A stretch of DNA of 64,000 bases from Rhodoblastus sp963748385 (GTDB lineage Bacteria; Pseudomonadota; Alphaproteobacteria; Rhizobiales; Beijerinckiaceae), in assembly GCA_963748385.1 (NCBI GenBank), contig CAVVIQ010000020.1, forward strand, positions 372,001 through 436,000. The letters run 5' to 3'. The notes below the pieces were generated by a model that saw nothing but the letters and a program-made list of their open reading frames with translations, was not told where the DNA came from and ran no database searches. This document shows positions 9,472 through 18,223 of the stretch, piece after piece. The stretch's first letter is position 1. Every line of letters starts with the position of its first letter. The translations under genes were made by a program, and so were the position numbers.

Positions 9472-10458
9472 ATGAAACCCTACCCTGTCACGTGGGCTCC
9501 CCGCCGTGTGCGTAAAACCAATGTCCTTGCCGTCTGCGCGGCTTTTTCGGCCATCGCTTTCCAGGCCCAGGCCCACACCATCGTCGGCGACCGCGTCTTT
9601 CCCGCGACGCTGACCATCGACGATCCCGGCGTCAACGACGAACTGGCGCTGCCGGCCTTCTCTTATATGGAATCGATCAATCCCGACGGTTCGCCCAGCA
9701 CGTTCAATTATTCGCTGGGCTGGGAATATGCGAAGACCATCACCGCCGACCTCGGCGTTTCGGTCGGCTCGGCCTTCAACTGGCAGACGCGCCCCAGCGC
9801 CCAGGGCTGGTCGAATATCGAGACCCAGCTCAAATATGTGATGTGGGAGGATCCGAAAGCCGAAGCGATCGTGGCGACGGCGGTCAGTTATGAATGGGGA
9901 AATACCGGCAGTCCGCAGAGCGCCTCGCTGCCGTCCGATCCTTTCTCCACCCTGACCTTCAAGGTTTATGGCGGCAAGGGTTTCGGCGACGCGGCGGCCG
10001 ACTGGATGAAGCCGTTCGCCATCACCGGCGAATTCGACGCCAGTTTTCCAATGACCGCGACCAACGCCGACGGCAGCGTCAACCCGACCTCGGTCACTTA
10101 TGGCGCGACCCTGCAATACAGCCTGCTTTACATGAATTCCCATGTGCAGGAAGTTCCGGAACTGTTCCGGCGGCTGATCCCGACCGTCGAAGCCATCTTC
10201 ACCACGCCGGTCAGCAATTTCGGGCCCAATACGCCAGGAAATTTTCCGACCAACGTCACGACCGGCGTGGTCGGCCCGGCCGTCTATTACATCGGGCAAT
10301 ATTTCGAAGTGGGCGTGATGGCCCAGGCGCCGATCAACCGGGAAAGCGGCGCCCATCTCGGCGTTCTGGCGGTCATCGATTTCTTCCTCGACGACATTGC
10401 GCCCGACACGCTCGGCAAGCCCTTGTTCGGGCCGCCTCAACAGCACGGCCATTTGTGA
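9472..10458 (+). CDS. predicted outer-membrane beta-barrel protein of the copper locus
   Basis: 328 residues with a signal peptide ending around FQAQAHT. The rest is rich in alternating aromatic and polar strands (LGWEYAKTITADLGVSVGSAF, WGNTGSPQS, YGATLQYSLLYM) and glycine, typical of a 12- to 16-stranded barrel. I recognise no named family; it distantly recalls the large group of transporter-like barrels found with copper and phenol genes. It lies 13 bp before copC, so co-expression is likely. It could pass or bind copper at the outer membrane, which is inference from context. The start at ATG 9472 keeps the signal peptide; an earlier Met at 9442 adds only ten residues. Confidence 0.65.
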   Translation: MKPYPVTWAPRRVRKTNVLAVCAAFSAIAFQAQAHTIVGDRVFPATLTIDDPGVNDELALPAFSYMESINPDGSPSTFNYSLGWEYAKTITADLGVSVGSAFNWQTRPSAQGWSNIETQLKYVMWEDPKAEAIVATAVSYEWGNTGSPQSASLPSDPFSTLTFKVYGGKGFGDAAADWMKPFAITGEFDASFPMTATNADGSVNPTSVTYGATLQYSLLYMNSHVQEVPELFRRLIPTVEAIFTTPVSNFGPNTPGNFPTNVTTGVVGPAVYYIGQYFEVGVMAQAPINRESGAHLGVLAVIDFFLDDIAPDTLGKPLFGPPQQHGHL

Positions 10459-10471
10459 GGGAGGAAAACCG

Positions 10472-10846
10472 ATGAATATCTTGCGCTTGTCCTTCGTCGC
10501 CGCCGCCCTCGCCGGCGCGGCCTTGTTCGCCGCTCCCGTCTGGGCGCACGCCTTTCTCGACCATGCCGTCCCGTCGGTCGGCTCGACCTCTCAGGGCGCG
10601 CCGCGCCAACTGGTCCTGAGCTTCACCCAGAACATCGTGCCCGCCTTTTCCGGCGTGTCCCTGACCTCGCCGGCGGGGGCTTCGGTCCCCACCGGGAAAG
10701 TGGTGGTCGCTCCGTCGGACCCGGCGACGCTCCAAGTGTCGATCGGGCGCACACTCTCGCCGGGAACCTATGTCGTTCATTGGCATGTGGTTTCGGTGGA
10801 CACCCACCACACCTCGGGAAGCTACAAATTCACGATCGCGCCGTGA
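10472..10846 (+). CDS. copC: periplasmic copper-binding protein CopC
   Basis: A 124-residue CopC/YobA-family protein. After a signal peptide ending PVWA, the mature protein starts with His (AHAFLDHAVP), the N-terminal histidine that forms the Cu(II) site. The C-terminal HWHVVSVDTHHTSGSYKFTI supplies the remaining site residues and the family signature. It binds copper in the periplasm and hands it to CopD. The start ATG at 10472 has GGAGG upstream and lies 13 bp after the barrel gene. It is followed after one base by copD. Confidence 0.95.
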   Translation: MNILRLSFVAAALAGAALFAAPVWAHAFLDHAVPSVGSTSQGAPRQLVLSFTQNIVPAFSGVSLTSPAGASVPTGKVVVAPSDPATLQVSIGRTLSPGTYVVHWHVVSVDTHHTSGSYKFTIAP

Positions 10847-10847
10847 C

Positions 10848-11772
10848 ATGGACGCTTCCGAAGGTTTTGCCATCCCGGCCCTGCTGCTGCTGACGCGGTG
10901 GATTCACTTCGCGTCGGTTTTTGCCCTGTTCGGGTCGGCCTTGTTCTGGACGTACACGCCGGGCGCCTTTCCGGGCGCCCGGCGCGCGACCGATCTTCTG
11001 CTGCGTGTCGCGGCGCCGGTCGCGGTTCTCTCCGGCCTCGGCTGGATCGCCGCGATCATCGCCAATATGGCCGACGGCCTCGAAAAAATAGCCGATCCGC
11101 AAACCCTGTCCTTGTTTTTCAACCAGACCAAATTCGGTCCGGTCGTCGAAATCCGGCTGGCTCTCTTCGTGCTCGCGCTCGGCCTGGCCGCCTGGCCGAT
11201 GGCGGCGGAAGCACGACGCCGGGCGATGATCCCGGTCGGCGCGGCGCTGTTGATCGATCAGGCCTGGCTCGGCCACGCCGCCGAAGGCTCCGGCGCCTGG
11301 GGCGCCCTGATGCTTGGCGTCTATTGCGCGCATGTCCTTGCCGCCGCCGTCTGGCTCGGCGGTCTGCCGCCCCTGCTGTTCGCTTTGCGGGAAACACGCG
11401 GACGAGGCGACGACGAAACGCGGCGGCGGACGGTCGAACTGCTGCTGCGCTTTTCGGTCATCGCCATGCCGGCGGTCGGGCTGATCGTGGCCAGCGGCCT
11501 GGGCAATGTCGGCTTCCGGGTCGGCGCCTCGGTCGGGTGCATGTTCATGACCGATTACGGCGCGGTTCTCTGCGCCAAGGCGGGGCTGGTCGCCACGATG
11601 CTCGGATTGGCTTATTATAACCGCTTCGTGGCGCTGCCGCGCCTGCGCGCTCGGTCTGGCGAGTGAAAGGCAAAGCATCCGCCTGCAGACCAGCGTGGCC
11701 TTCGAACTTGCGCTCGGCGTCGCCGTCGTCGCCGCCGCGGCGCTGCTTGGGGTCACGGCGCCTCCGCAATGA
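10848..11772 (+). pseudogene. copD: copper resistance/uptake membrane protein CopD, frameshifted near the end
   Basis: About 270 residues of an intact CopD are encoded from ATG 10848, with eight hydrophobic helices, including LLLTRWIHFASVFALFGSALF at the start and HVLAAAVWLGGLPPLLFAL in the conserved core. CopD passes copper across the inner membrane from CopC. In frame one the protein stops at 11666, but frame two continues with QTSVAFELALGVAVVAAAALLGV and ends at 11772, a normal last helix. The shift lies at about 11645-11662. Without correction the last helix is lost. A sequence error is likely because the continuation is perfect. Confidence 0.87.
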
Positions 11773-11852
11773 GTTGCGGCGCAAAAGAATTCTGGAGCGA
11801 GGAATTCGCGCGTCCATGCCGGACGCGCGCCAATGGGGAAGAGGAGAGCAAA

Positions 11853-12281
11853 ATGGAGCGTCGTGAATTCATGGCCGCCGCGGGCGCGGCCGCTTTTCTG
11901 GCGGCGTCGGGCGAGGCTCTCGCGGAAAAGGGCGCGATGTCGATGCACCCGCCAATGTTCAAGGCGCTTCAGGAGGATTGCGGCCATTGCGTCGCCACCG
12001 CCAACGATTGCCTGCGCCATTGCATCGGCATGCTGGCGATGAAGGATTATTCGATGACCGGCTGCATCAACACCGCCTATCAGGTGGTCGCGGCCTGCGG
12101 CGCGCTCCAGGCGCTCGCCGCCGTCAATTCGCCGGCGGTTCCGGCTTTCGCCAAAGCGACCGCGGAAATCTGCGCCGCCTGCCAGAAGGAATGCGAGAAA
12201 TATCCCGATGTCGCCGAATGCAAGGCCTGCGCGGCGTCGTGCAAGGCCTGCTCGGAGGAATGCCGCCGCATCGCGTCGTGA
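11853..12281 (+). CDS. csp1: Csp1-type four-helix-bundle copper-storage protein
   Basis: A 142-residue protein starting with a twin-arginine-type signal (RREFMAAAGAAAF, cleavage near ALA). The mature part is all-helical and holds 14 cysteines in CxxC and CxxxC spacing (EDCGHC, NDCLRHC, EICAACQKEC, CKACAASCKACSEEC). This matches the Csp family first described in the methanotroph Methylosinus trichosporium OB3b, where about 13 Cys line the inside of a four-helix bundle and bind many Cu(I) ions. A Tat signal implies export of the folded protein, as for Csp1. It ends the copper locus. ATG 11853 follows GGAAGAGGAG. Confidence 0.9.
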   Translation: MERREFMAAAGAAAFLAASGEALAEKGAMSMHPPMFKALQEDCGHCVATANDCLRHCIGMLAMKDYSMTGCINTAYQVVAACGALQALAAVNSPAVPAFAKATAEICAACQKECEKYPDVAECKACAASCKACSEECRRIAS

Positions 12282-12323
12282 CGGCGAGCCCTTGGGCGAA
12301 AGAGGCAAGGGCGCGAAGAAAAC

Positions 12324-12355
12324 AAAAAAACGGCCGAAGAGCTACTTCAGCCGTT
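12324..12355 (-). terminator. intrinsic terminator of the PEP-CTERM gene
   Basis: Read on the minus strand, the inverted repeat AACGGCTGAAG / CTTCGGCCGTT with a five-base loop is followed by seven T. It lies 35 bp after the stop of the PEP-CTERM gene. On the plus strand the hairpin could also stop csp1 transcription, though there is no T-run there. Confidence 0.8.
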
Positions 12356-12390
12356 GAATCGTCTTTCACTCAGGCGGGGACGCCCGCCAT

Positions 12391-12913
12391 TCAGGCGGCG
12401 ATGCGGGCCGAAGCCTTCCGGCTTTTCCCGAACGCCGCGAGTCCGAGGCCGCCAAAACCGAGCAGCATCAAAGCCCAGCTCGCCGGCTCGGGCACCGCCG
12501 TGACGCTAAAGCTCGCAACCACCGAGTTCGGATAGCCGATGGGGTTGCTATTAAAGTCGAGCACGCCGTAGTTGGAGCCAGTCGCGGCATAAATATTGTA
12601 GGAGTTCCCAGCCGTCGAAAAGGAAAGGCCGCTGAAGTCCACATAAGTTGAACCCGTCGCGGGGTAATACAACACATTGTCATGCGCCAGCGTAGGTCGA
12701 AGTTCCAGTAATTGTCGAACCATCGGCCAGTGCCCGTGATATCCGTAATATCGTAAACGCCCGGGCTCACTAAGGTCGCGGTAATATCGCCACTCCCCGA
12801 CGTAACCGTCCGCCGAGTATGAGAATTCAAATTCAGTAGTCCGCATTGGCGGCCGGCGAAAAGGCCAGAAGTCCGGCGACGGTCCCGGCGGCGATAAGAG
12901 AACGAGTAAACAT
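12391..12913 (-). pseudogene. PEP-CTERM sorting-domain protein, two frameshifts
   Basis: The ATG at 12913, with an AAAGGAG site, opens a signal peptide (MFTRSLIAAGTVAGLLAFSP, ending ANA). The frame closes at once, but the following frame encodes a beta-rich segment (SGDITATLVSPGVYDITDITG). After a second shift, the last frame gives GLSFSTAGNSYNIYAATGS and a C-terminal sorting tag with VPEPASWALMLLGFGGLGLA and a basic end. PEP-CTERM tags are recognised by exosortase, so an exosortase system should exist elsewhere in the genome. The shifts lie near 12836-12841 and 12690-12710. Either two sequence errors or a decayed gene is possible. Function of the secreted protein is unknown. Confidence 0.8.
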
Positions 12914-13335
12914 GGCGAACTCCTTTCCCCAAAGGCGTGGGCGTCAACCGCTCCCGCCAGAAGGAACACATTTGGGTCAAATTCTGGCTTGATCGTTACC
13001 GCTGCGAGCATCTCTAGTCAAGACAAGTCACGTTCAAATCGTGGAGGAAGAGTAAAGTTGATCTGCGCCGGCGCAACCGATTGCGCGCCTCGCAAAAATC
13101 CTTGGGGCGGAGAATTTTCGCAACGGCATGGGCGGTCGATCCCTGCGGAAGGCTCAATGTCGCGGGCCGGCCGGATGTCCGGTGGACGCATGCGCCAACG
13201 GGACGAGCCGGACATGACCTGCGGACGCGTCCGGATCGAATTGGAAAACATTGGGCAAAAGCCCAAGGCCGCGCCCGTTGAGTTCGCCCGCCGCGTGGAT
13301 TAGCTTGGCGCTCCCATTCCGCGAGGGAGTTCCCC
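12914..13335. other. intergenic region between PEP-CTERM gene and acyl-CoA dehydrogenase
   Basis: About 420 bp between divergent genes. It must hold both promoters, but I find no convincing -35/-10 pair, operator or RNA fold. Short open frames here overlap one another and show no ribosome-binding site or protein-like composition. Confidence 0.5.
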
Positions 13336-15123
13336 GTGCCCGCCTATGACGCCCCGATCCGCGACATGATCTTCGCCATGAAATCCGTCGGCGGCTTCGA
13401 CAGGATCGCCGCTCTGCCGGGCCATGAGGAAATCTCGGAAGATCTCGTCGAGGCGATCTTCGAGGAAGCGCGCAAATTCGCCGGCGACGTTCTCGCGCCC
13501 CTCAACCATCCGGGCGACAAGCAGGGCTGCCTGTGCAAGGACGGCGCGGTGACGACGCCCGACGGCGTCAAGCAGGCTTTTTCCGCCTTTTGCGAAAACG
13601 GCTGGCACGCCATGCCGGCGCCGCTCGACCATGGCGGCCAGGGCCTGCCGAGCCTCGTCTCGACCCCGGTGCTGGAAATGTGGACGGGCGCCAATCTCGC
13701 CTTTTCCCTGTGCCAGATGCTGACGCTGGGGGCCATCGCCGCCATCGACCGCCACGGCTCGCCGCAGCAGAAGGCGCTCTATCTGCCGAAAATGGTTTCG
13801 GGAACCTGGACCGGCACGATGAATCTCACCGAGCCGCAAGCGGGCTCCGACCTTGCCGCCGTGCGGACCAAAGCCGTTCCCGACGGCGACTTTTTTCGCA
13901 TCTCCGGCACGAAAATCTTCATCACCTGGGGCGAGAACGACGTCGCGGAAAACATCGTCCATCTCGTCCTCGCCCGGCTGCCCGACGCGCCGCCCGGCGT
14001 AAAAGGCATTTCGCTTTTCATCGTGCCGAAATTCCTGGTCAATCCAGATGGCTCGCCCGGCGCGCGCAACGACCTCGTCTGCGCCTCGATCGAGCACAAG
14101 CTCGGGATCCACGGCAGCCCGACGGCGGTGATGTCCTTCGGCGACAAGGGCGGCGCCATCGGCTTTCTGGTCGGCGAGCCCAATCGCGGCCTCGAATATA
14201 TGTTCACCATGATGAATCACGCCCGGCTGAATGTCGGGCTTGAGGGCGTGGCCATTGCCGAACGCGCCTTCCAGCAGGCGCGCGATTACGCCTTCCAGCG
14301 CATCCAGGGCCGGCCGGTCGGGGAGAAAAGCGGCGCGCCGATCGCTCATCATCCCGACGTCAAGCGCATGCTGCTCGACATGAAGGCGAAAATCGCCGCG
14401 ATGCGGGCTTTGACCTATTTCGCCGCCGGCCAGATGGACATCGCCCACGCCTCGCCGGACAAGGACGAGGCGGCGGCCGCGCAAGCCTTGGTCGACCTGC
14501 TGATTCCGGTGGTCAAAGGCTGGTGCACGGAAAGTGCGGTCGAGATCGCCTCGACCGGCGTCCAGGTTCATGGCGGCATGGGTTATATCGAGGAGACCGG
14601 CGCCGCCCAGTTTTTCCGCGACGCCCGCATCACCCCGATCTACGAGGGCACGACCGCAATCCAGGCCAACGATCTCGTCGCCCGCAAGATCGCGCGCGAC
14701 GATGGCGCCGCGGCCGAACGCCTGATCGAGGCGGTTCGCGCGACCGCCGCCGATCTGGAAATATCTTCCGACGCCGAGATCGTCGCGCTCGGACAAGCGC
14801 TGACCGCGCCGACGGCCCGGCTGCAATATGCGGTCGAATGGGTCGCGGCCAATCATGGCTCGGCGCCGGCGCAGACCGCCGCGGCCGGCGTTCCGCTCAT
14901 CCATCAGTTCGGGATCACCATCGGCTTCTGGCTGCTGGCGCGACAGGCGGCGCGGGCGGCGGAACTGCGCGCCGGGAGTGGCGCGGACCTGGCTTTCCTG
15001 AACGGCAGGATCGCTGTGGCGCAACATTTCGCCGGCCATGTCCTGCCCCATGCGGAGGGGTTTTTCCGGGCCGCGACCGATGGCTCGGCGAGCGTCGCGG
15101 CTTTCGACGCGGCGGGGATTTAA
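13336..15123 (+). CDS. acyl-CoA dehydrogenase (long, C-terminal extended type)
   Basis: A 595-residue flavoprotein that oxidises an acyl-CoA to the enoyl-CoA. It shows the acyl-CoA dehydrogenase order: N-terminal helical domain, the FAD-binding MNLTEPQAGSDL and WITWGEN-like FITWGEND segments, then the C-terminal helices with QVHGGMGYIEETGAAQFFRDARI and the catalytic-base region IYEGTTAIQANDL. The extra 120 or so residues at the end are typical of the long family that also contains DmdC (3-methylmercaptopropionyl-CoA dehydrogenase) and several fatty-acyl enzymes; substrate cannot be set from sequence. The start is GTG at 13336 behind GAGGGAG. It converges with the decarboxylase gene with a 5-bp gap. 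Confidence 0.92.
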   Translation: MPAYDAPIRDMIFAMKSVGGFDRIAALPGHEEISEDLVEAIFEEARKFAGDVLAPLNHPGDKQGCLCKDGAVTTPDGVKQAFSAFCENGWHAMPAPLDHGGQGLPSLVSTPVLEMWTGANLAFSLCQMLTLGAIAAIDRHGSPQQKALYLPKMVSGTWTGTMNLTEPQAGSDLAAVRTKAVPDGDFFRISGTKIFITWGENDVAENIVHLVLARLPDAPPGVKGISLFIVPKFLVNPDGSPGARNDLVCASIEHKLGIHGSPTAVMSFGDKGGAIGFLVGEPNRGLEYMFTMMNHARLNVGLEGVAIAERAFQQARDYAFQRIQGRPVGEKSGAPIAHHPDVKRMLLDMKAKIAAMRALTYFAAGQMDIAHASPDKDEAAAAQALVDLLIPVVKGWCTESAVEIASTGVQVHGGMGYIEETGAAQFFRDARITPIYEGTTAIQANDLVARKIARDDGAAAERLIEAVRATAADLEISSDAEIVALGQALTAPTARLQYAVEWVAANHGSAPAQTAAAGVPLIHQFGITIGFWLLARQAARAAELRAGSGADLAFLNGRIAVAQHFAGHVLPHAEGFFRAATDGSASVAAFDAAGI

Positions 15124-15128
15124 CCCGC

Positions 15129-16769
15129 CTATCGATAAAGCTTGCGGAATTCCTCGTGCATTCTGGTCGCCAGGGCCGAGGCGGCATAGGGGTCGGTGAC
15201 GATCTCGATATAGACGCCGGTCTCGGCGCTGTTCGCCGCCGCGAGCGCCCGGTCCAGTTCGCCGCAGGTCTCGACGCGGGCGGCGAACCAGTCGTCGCAG
15301 CCGAAGGCGCGCGGCAGCAGGCTGTAGCGCCACGGCGCGATCTCGTTATAGGCGATCTCCGGCTCGCGGCACAAAAGCCGCTCGATGAGATAGCCGGAAT
15401 TATTGATCACGAAGACGATCGGCTTCAGCCCATGGCGGGCGAACTGGCTGATTTCCTGGACGGTGAACTGATGGGCGCCGTCGCCGGAGAGCAGAACCAC
15501 GCGCCGCCGCGGCGCCGCGACCGCCGCGCCGAAGGCCGCCGGGGTCGCCCAGCCGATCGACCCCCACAGAGTCTGATTGTAGAAATTGGCGCCCGAGGGC
15601 ATGCGGGCGAAACCCAGGCCCATCGACGCCGTGCCGGTCTCCGCGATCAGGATGTCGTTTTCGCGCAGAAAACCGGCGAGGCGCGGGTAGAGCGCCTTGG
15701 CGTCGATCTTTTCCTCGCCTTCGCCTGTCGCCAGTTCGATCGTTTTCGCCGCAATTTTCGGCCATTCGCGCCCGGGAAGCCGCGCGGTCAGGTTTTTCAG
15801 CAGGTCGCCGAGCTCGACATTGAAAAAGGTCTTTTCGCCCGCGCGCACGCGATGCTGGCCGACCGAGATGGTTCTGGCGGGATCGAGCCGCGAGGTGAAG
15901 GCGCCGGTGTTGAAATCGGTCATCAAGGTTCCGATCGCCAGCACCGCGTCGGCCTCCTCGACGAAGGCCCGCACCTCGGGTTGCATCAAGGCCCCGTCAT
16001 ACATGCCGACATAGGCGGGATGGGTTTCGTCGAGGACCGATTTGTCCATGAACATGGTGGCGAAGGGCAGGCCCGAGGCGTCGATCAGCTCGTGCAGCGC
16101 CGGTTGCAAACCCGCCCGCGCGATCAGCACGCCCGGCAGGACGCAGGCCGAGCGCGCCCGCGCCAGCGTTTCGACGATCACCTCGGTGACATGGGCCAAG
16201 GCGTCGGGATCGCTCGGCGGCGGCGCGATCGGCCGCGCCTCGCCGGCGATGGGCGCGGAAGCGAGATCGGCGGGAAAGGCCATATAGACCGGGCGCAGGT
16301 GATAGAAAGCCTCGGCGATCAGTCGCTCGGTCTCATAGGCGACATTCTGCGGGGTCATCACCGCATGGGCGCAGACGACCGGCTCCGACATGCGGCGGAA
16401 CAGGTCATATTCGCCGTTTCCCAACGTGTGGTGCATCAGGGCGCGCGATTCCTGGATCGCGACATTGGGCGCCCCGACCAGGTGAAAGACGGGGAGATGT
16501 TCGGCATAGGCGCCCGCCACGCCATTGATCGCGGAAAGCTCGCCGACGCCATAGGTCGTGCACAGAGCCCCGGCGCCCTTGATTCGGGCATAGCCTTCCG
16601 CTGCGTAAGCCGCGTTGAGTTCGTTGCAGCAGCCGATCCAGTTCACCTCGGGATCATTGCAGATGGCGTCGTTGACGGCGAAGGCGTAATCGCCGGGCAC
16701 GCCGAAAATGTCTTTTATGCCGATTTCGCCGAGCCGCCTGAGGACATGCTGGATGACTGTGGTCGCCAT
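15129..16769 (-). CDS. thiamine-diphosphate-dependent pyruvate/indolepyruvate decarboxylase
   Basis: A 546-residue 2-oxo-acid decarboxylase when started at ATG 16769 (MATTVIQHVLRRL); the open frame begins at 16847. The N-terminal domain has FGVPGDYAFAVNDAI and CNELNAAYAAEGYAR, which carries the ThDP-activating glutamate. HHTLGNGEYDLFRRM contains the adjacent histidines diagnostic of pyruvate and indolepyruvate decarboxylases. The cofactor motif is SGDGAHQFTVQEIS ... NNSGYLIE. The product would be acetaldehyde or indole-3-acetaldehyde. Pyruvate decarboxylase is uncommon in aerobic alphaproteobacteria, so indolepyruvate is a serious alternative, and the nearby tryptophan genes are compatible with it. 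Confidence 0.88.
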   Translation of the reverse strand: MATTVIQHVLRRLGEIGIKDIFGVPGDYAFAVNDAICNDPEVNWIGCCNELNAAYAAEGYARIKGAGALCTTYGVGELSAINGVAGAYAEHLPVFHLVGAPNVAIQESRALMHHTLGNGEYDLFRRMSEPVVCAHAVMTPQNVAYETERLIAEAFYHLRPVYMAFPADLASAPIAGEARPIAPPPSDPDALAHVTEVIVETLARARSACVLPGVLIARAGLQPALHELIDASGLPFATMFMDKSVLDETHPAYVGMYDGALMQPEVRAFVEEADAVLAIGTLMTDFNTGAFTSRLDPARTISVGQHRVRAGEKTFFNVELGDLLKNLTARLPGREWPKIAAKTIELATGEGEEKIDAKALYPRLAGFLRENDILIAETGTASMGLGFARMPSGANFYNQTLWGSIGWATPAAFGAAVAAPRRRVVLLSGDGAHQFTVQEISQFARHGLKPIVFVINNSGYLIERLLCREPEIAYNEIAPWRYSLLPRAFGCDDWFAARVETCGELDRALAAANSAETGVYIEIVTDPYAASALATRMHEEFRKLYR

Positions 16770-17048
16770 GCCGATTCTCCCATCGCGCGCAGGCAGGATA
16801 AGCCAAAGGCGCAAGATTTCGCGAGCGGCTCGCGAAAGCTGCTTCATTTTAGATGAAATCTAATTTCTTTGTCATCGCTTGGTCTTGGGAATTTCCTTGG
16901 TTAAAGAGGGACGAAGATCGAGAATCGTTTTGGCGATCGCCACGTAAGGGTCGGATGAGGTCGAGCAAACGATGATAGGCAGTCACCGATGTCCGGGTAA
17001 CTGCAGGGGCCGCGCCAAGCGCGCGGCTCGAACTGGCAGAGCAATCCA

Positions 17049-18089
17049 ATGGGGATCGAGGTGAATTCGAGCAACCGGCGAACTTGGCTCGCACGAACGG
17101 CGTTCGTCACTGTTCTCGCTTCGGCGCCCGGCGCGGTTCTGGCGGACGAGGGTGGGGCCAGTTATTGGACGCCGGGTTCCTACGCCAGCATGGCGGCGAC
17201 CCCGGTGGCGCCGGGCTGGTCGATCACGGCCTTTTATTATTACGCCAACACCCAGCAGAACGCGAACGTCGCCTTTGCGCAGGATCCGACGTTCGGCGCG
17301 CTTCCCGGCGATGTCGTCGCTTTTCCGGGCGCCAAGCAATATAATATCTCCGGGCAGGGTTATTTCCAGCCGACCTACACGTTCAAGGATCCGGTGCTTG
17401 GCGCCCAACTCGGGATTCAAGTCACCGCCCAGGCGGCGTTTGCGAACTCGACGCTGAGCGGCATGTGGTCGGGCGCCGCCATGACCCCGGCGGGCCCGAA
17501 GCCATTCGCGGAATATGGCCTCGAGGACAGCGCGATTTCAGGCCTTGGCGACCTCGCGCCGGAAGTGACGATGAAATGGACATCCGGCGTCCACAATGTA
17601 CTCGCCTACATCGGGACCAACGTCCCGATCGGCCAGTTCAACCCCAATCGGCTCGCCAATATCGGCTTCGGCCATTGGGTGATCGACGCCGGCGGCGGCT
17701 ATACCTATTACGACCAGAAGACCGGCTGGGAATTTTCCGGCGTCCTCGGTTTCACCTATAATTTCATCGATCCTTACAGCAAATATCAGAACGGCGTCGA
17801 CATGCATTTCGACTGGGCCGGCTCCTATGCATTCAATGACAAGGTTTCGGCGGGCGTCGCCGGCTATGTCTACCGCCAGATTTCCTGTGACGGCGGTCCC
17901 GGCGACCAGGCCGGCTGCAACGAGTCGCAGGTCTTTGGCGTCGGGCCGCAGCTGACGTACAATTTCCCGGTCAACAGCTGGCAAGGCTCGGTCAATTTCC
18001 GGGCCTACAAGGATTTCTGGGCGCAGAACCGTCCCGAGGGATGGAACGGCTGGCTGACCCTCACCATCTCGCCGCCCTCGCCGAGCTGA
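17049..18089 (+). CDS. phenol MetA-pathway type outer-membrane protein (SphA-like)
   Basis: 346 residues with a signal peptide (about residues 12-32, cleaved near VLA) and a barrel-like mature part. The start (ASYWTPGSYASMAATPVAPGWSI) and the later YTFKDPVLGAQLGIQ, GDLAPEVTMKW and GGYTYYDQKTGWEFSGVLGFTYNF match the family called MetA-pathway of phenol degradation, predicted outer-membrane channels for hydrophobic or aromatic compounds. No degradation enzymes adjoin it. It ends 134 bp before trpB and is transcribed divergently from the decarboxylase. Confidence 0.82.
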   Translation: MGIEVNSSNRRTWLARTAFVTVLASAPGAVLADEGGASYWTPGSYASMAATPVAPGWSITAFYYYANTQQNANVAFAQDPTFGALPGDVVAFPGAKQYNISGQGYFQPTYTFKDPVLGAQLGIQVTAQAAFANSTLSGMWSGAAMTPAGPKPFAEYGLEDSAISGLGDLAPEVTMKWTSGVHNVLAYIGTNVPIGQFNPNRLANIGFGHWVIDAGGGYTYYDQKTGWEFSGVLGFTYNFIDPYSKYQNGVDMHFDWAGSYAFNDKVSAGVAGYVYRQISCDGGPGDQAGCNESQVFGVGPQLTYNFPVNSWQGSVNFRAYKDFWAQNRPEGWNGWLTLTISPPSPS

Positions 18090-18223
18090 TCAACGCCCGG
18101 CGGCGGCGCCGCCGCGCGTTCAAGATCATCTTGGCCTCGCCGTGGGAAGCGTTTAAGAGAGCGGTTTCGGAAGGCTTTTCCGTTCCATCGACCCATTGGC
18201 GCGCGAGGGCCAGAGCTAAAGAC

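Noticed and set aside
13300..15333. Long minus-strand frame opposite the acyl-CoA dehydrogenase
   Set aside because: Antisense to a clear flavoprotein; it even runs into the neighbouring gene.
14523..16856. Long plus-strand frame covering the dehydrogenase end and the decarboxylase antisense
   Set aside because: Spans two real genes in the wrong frame or strand.
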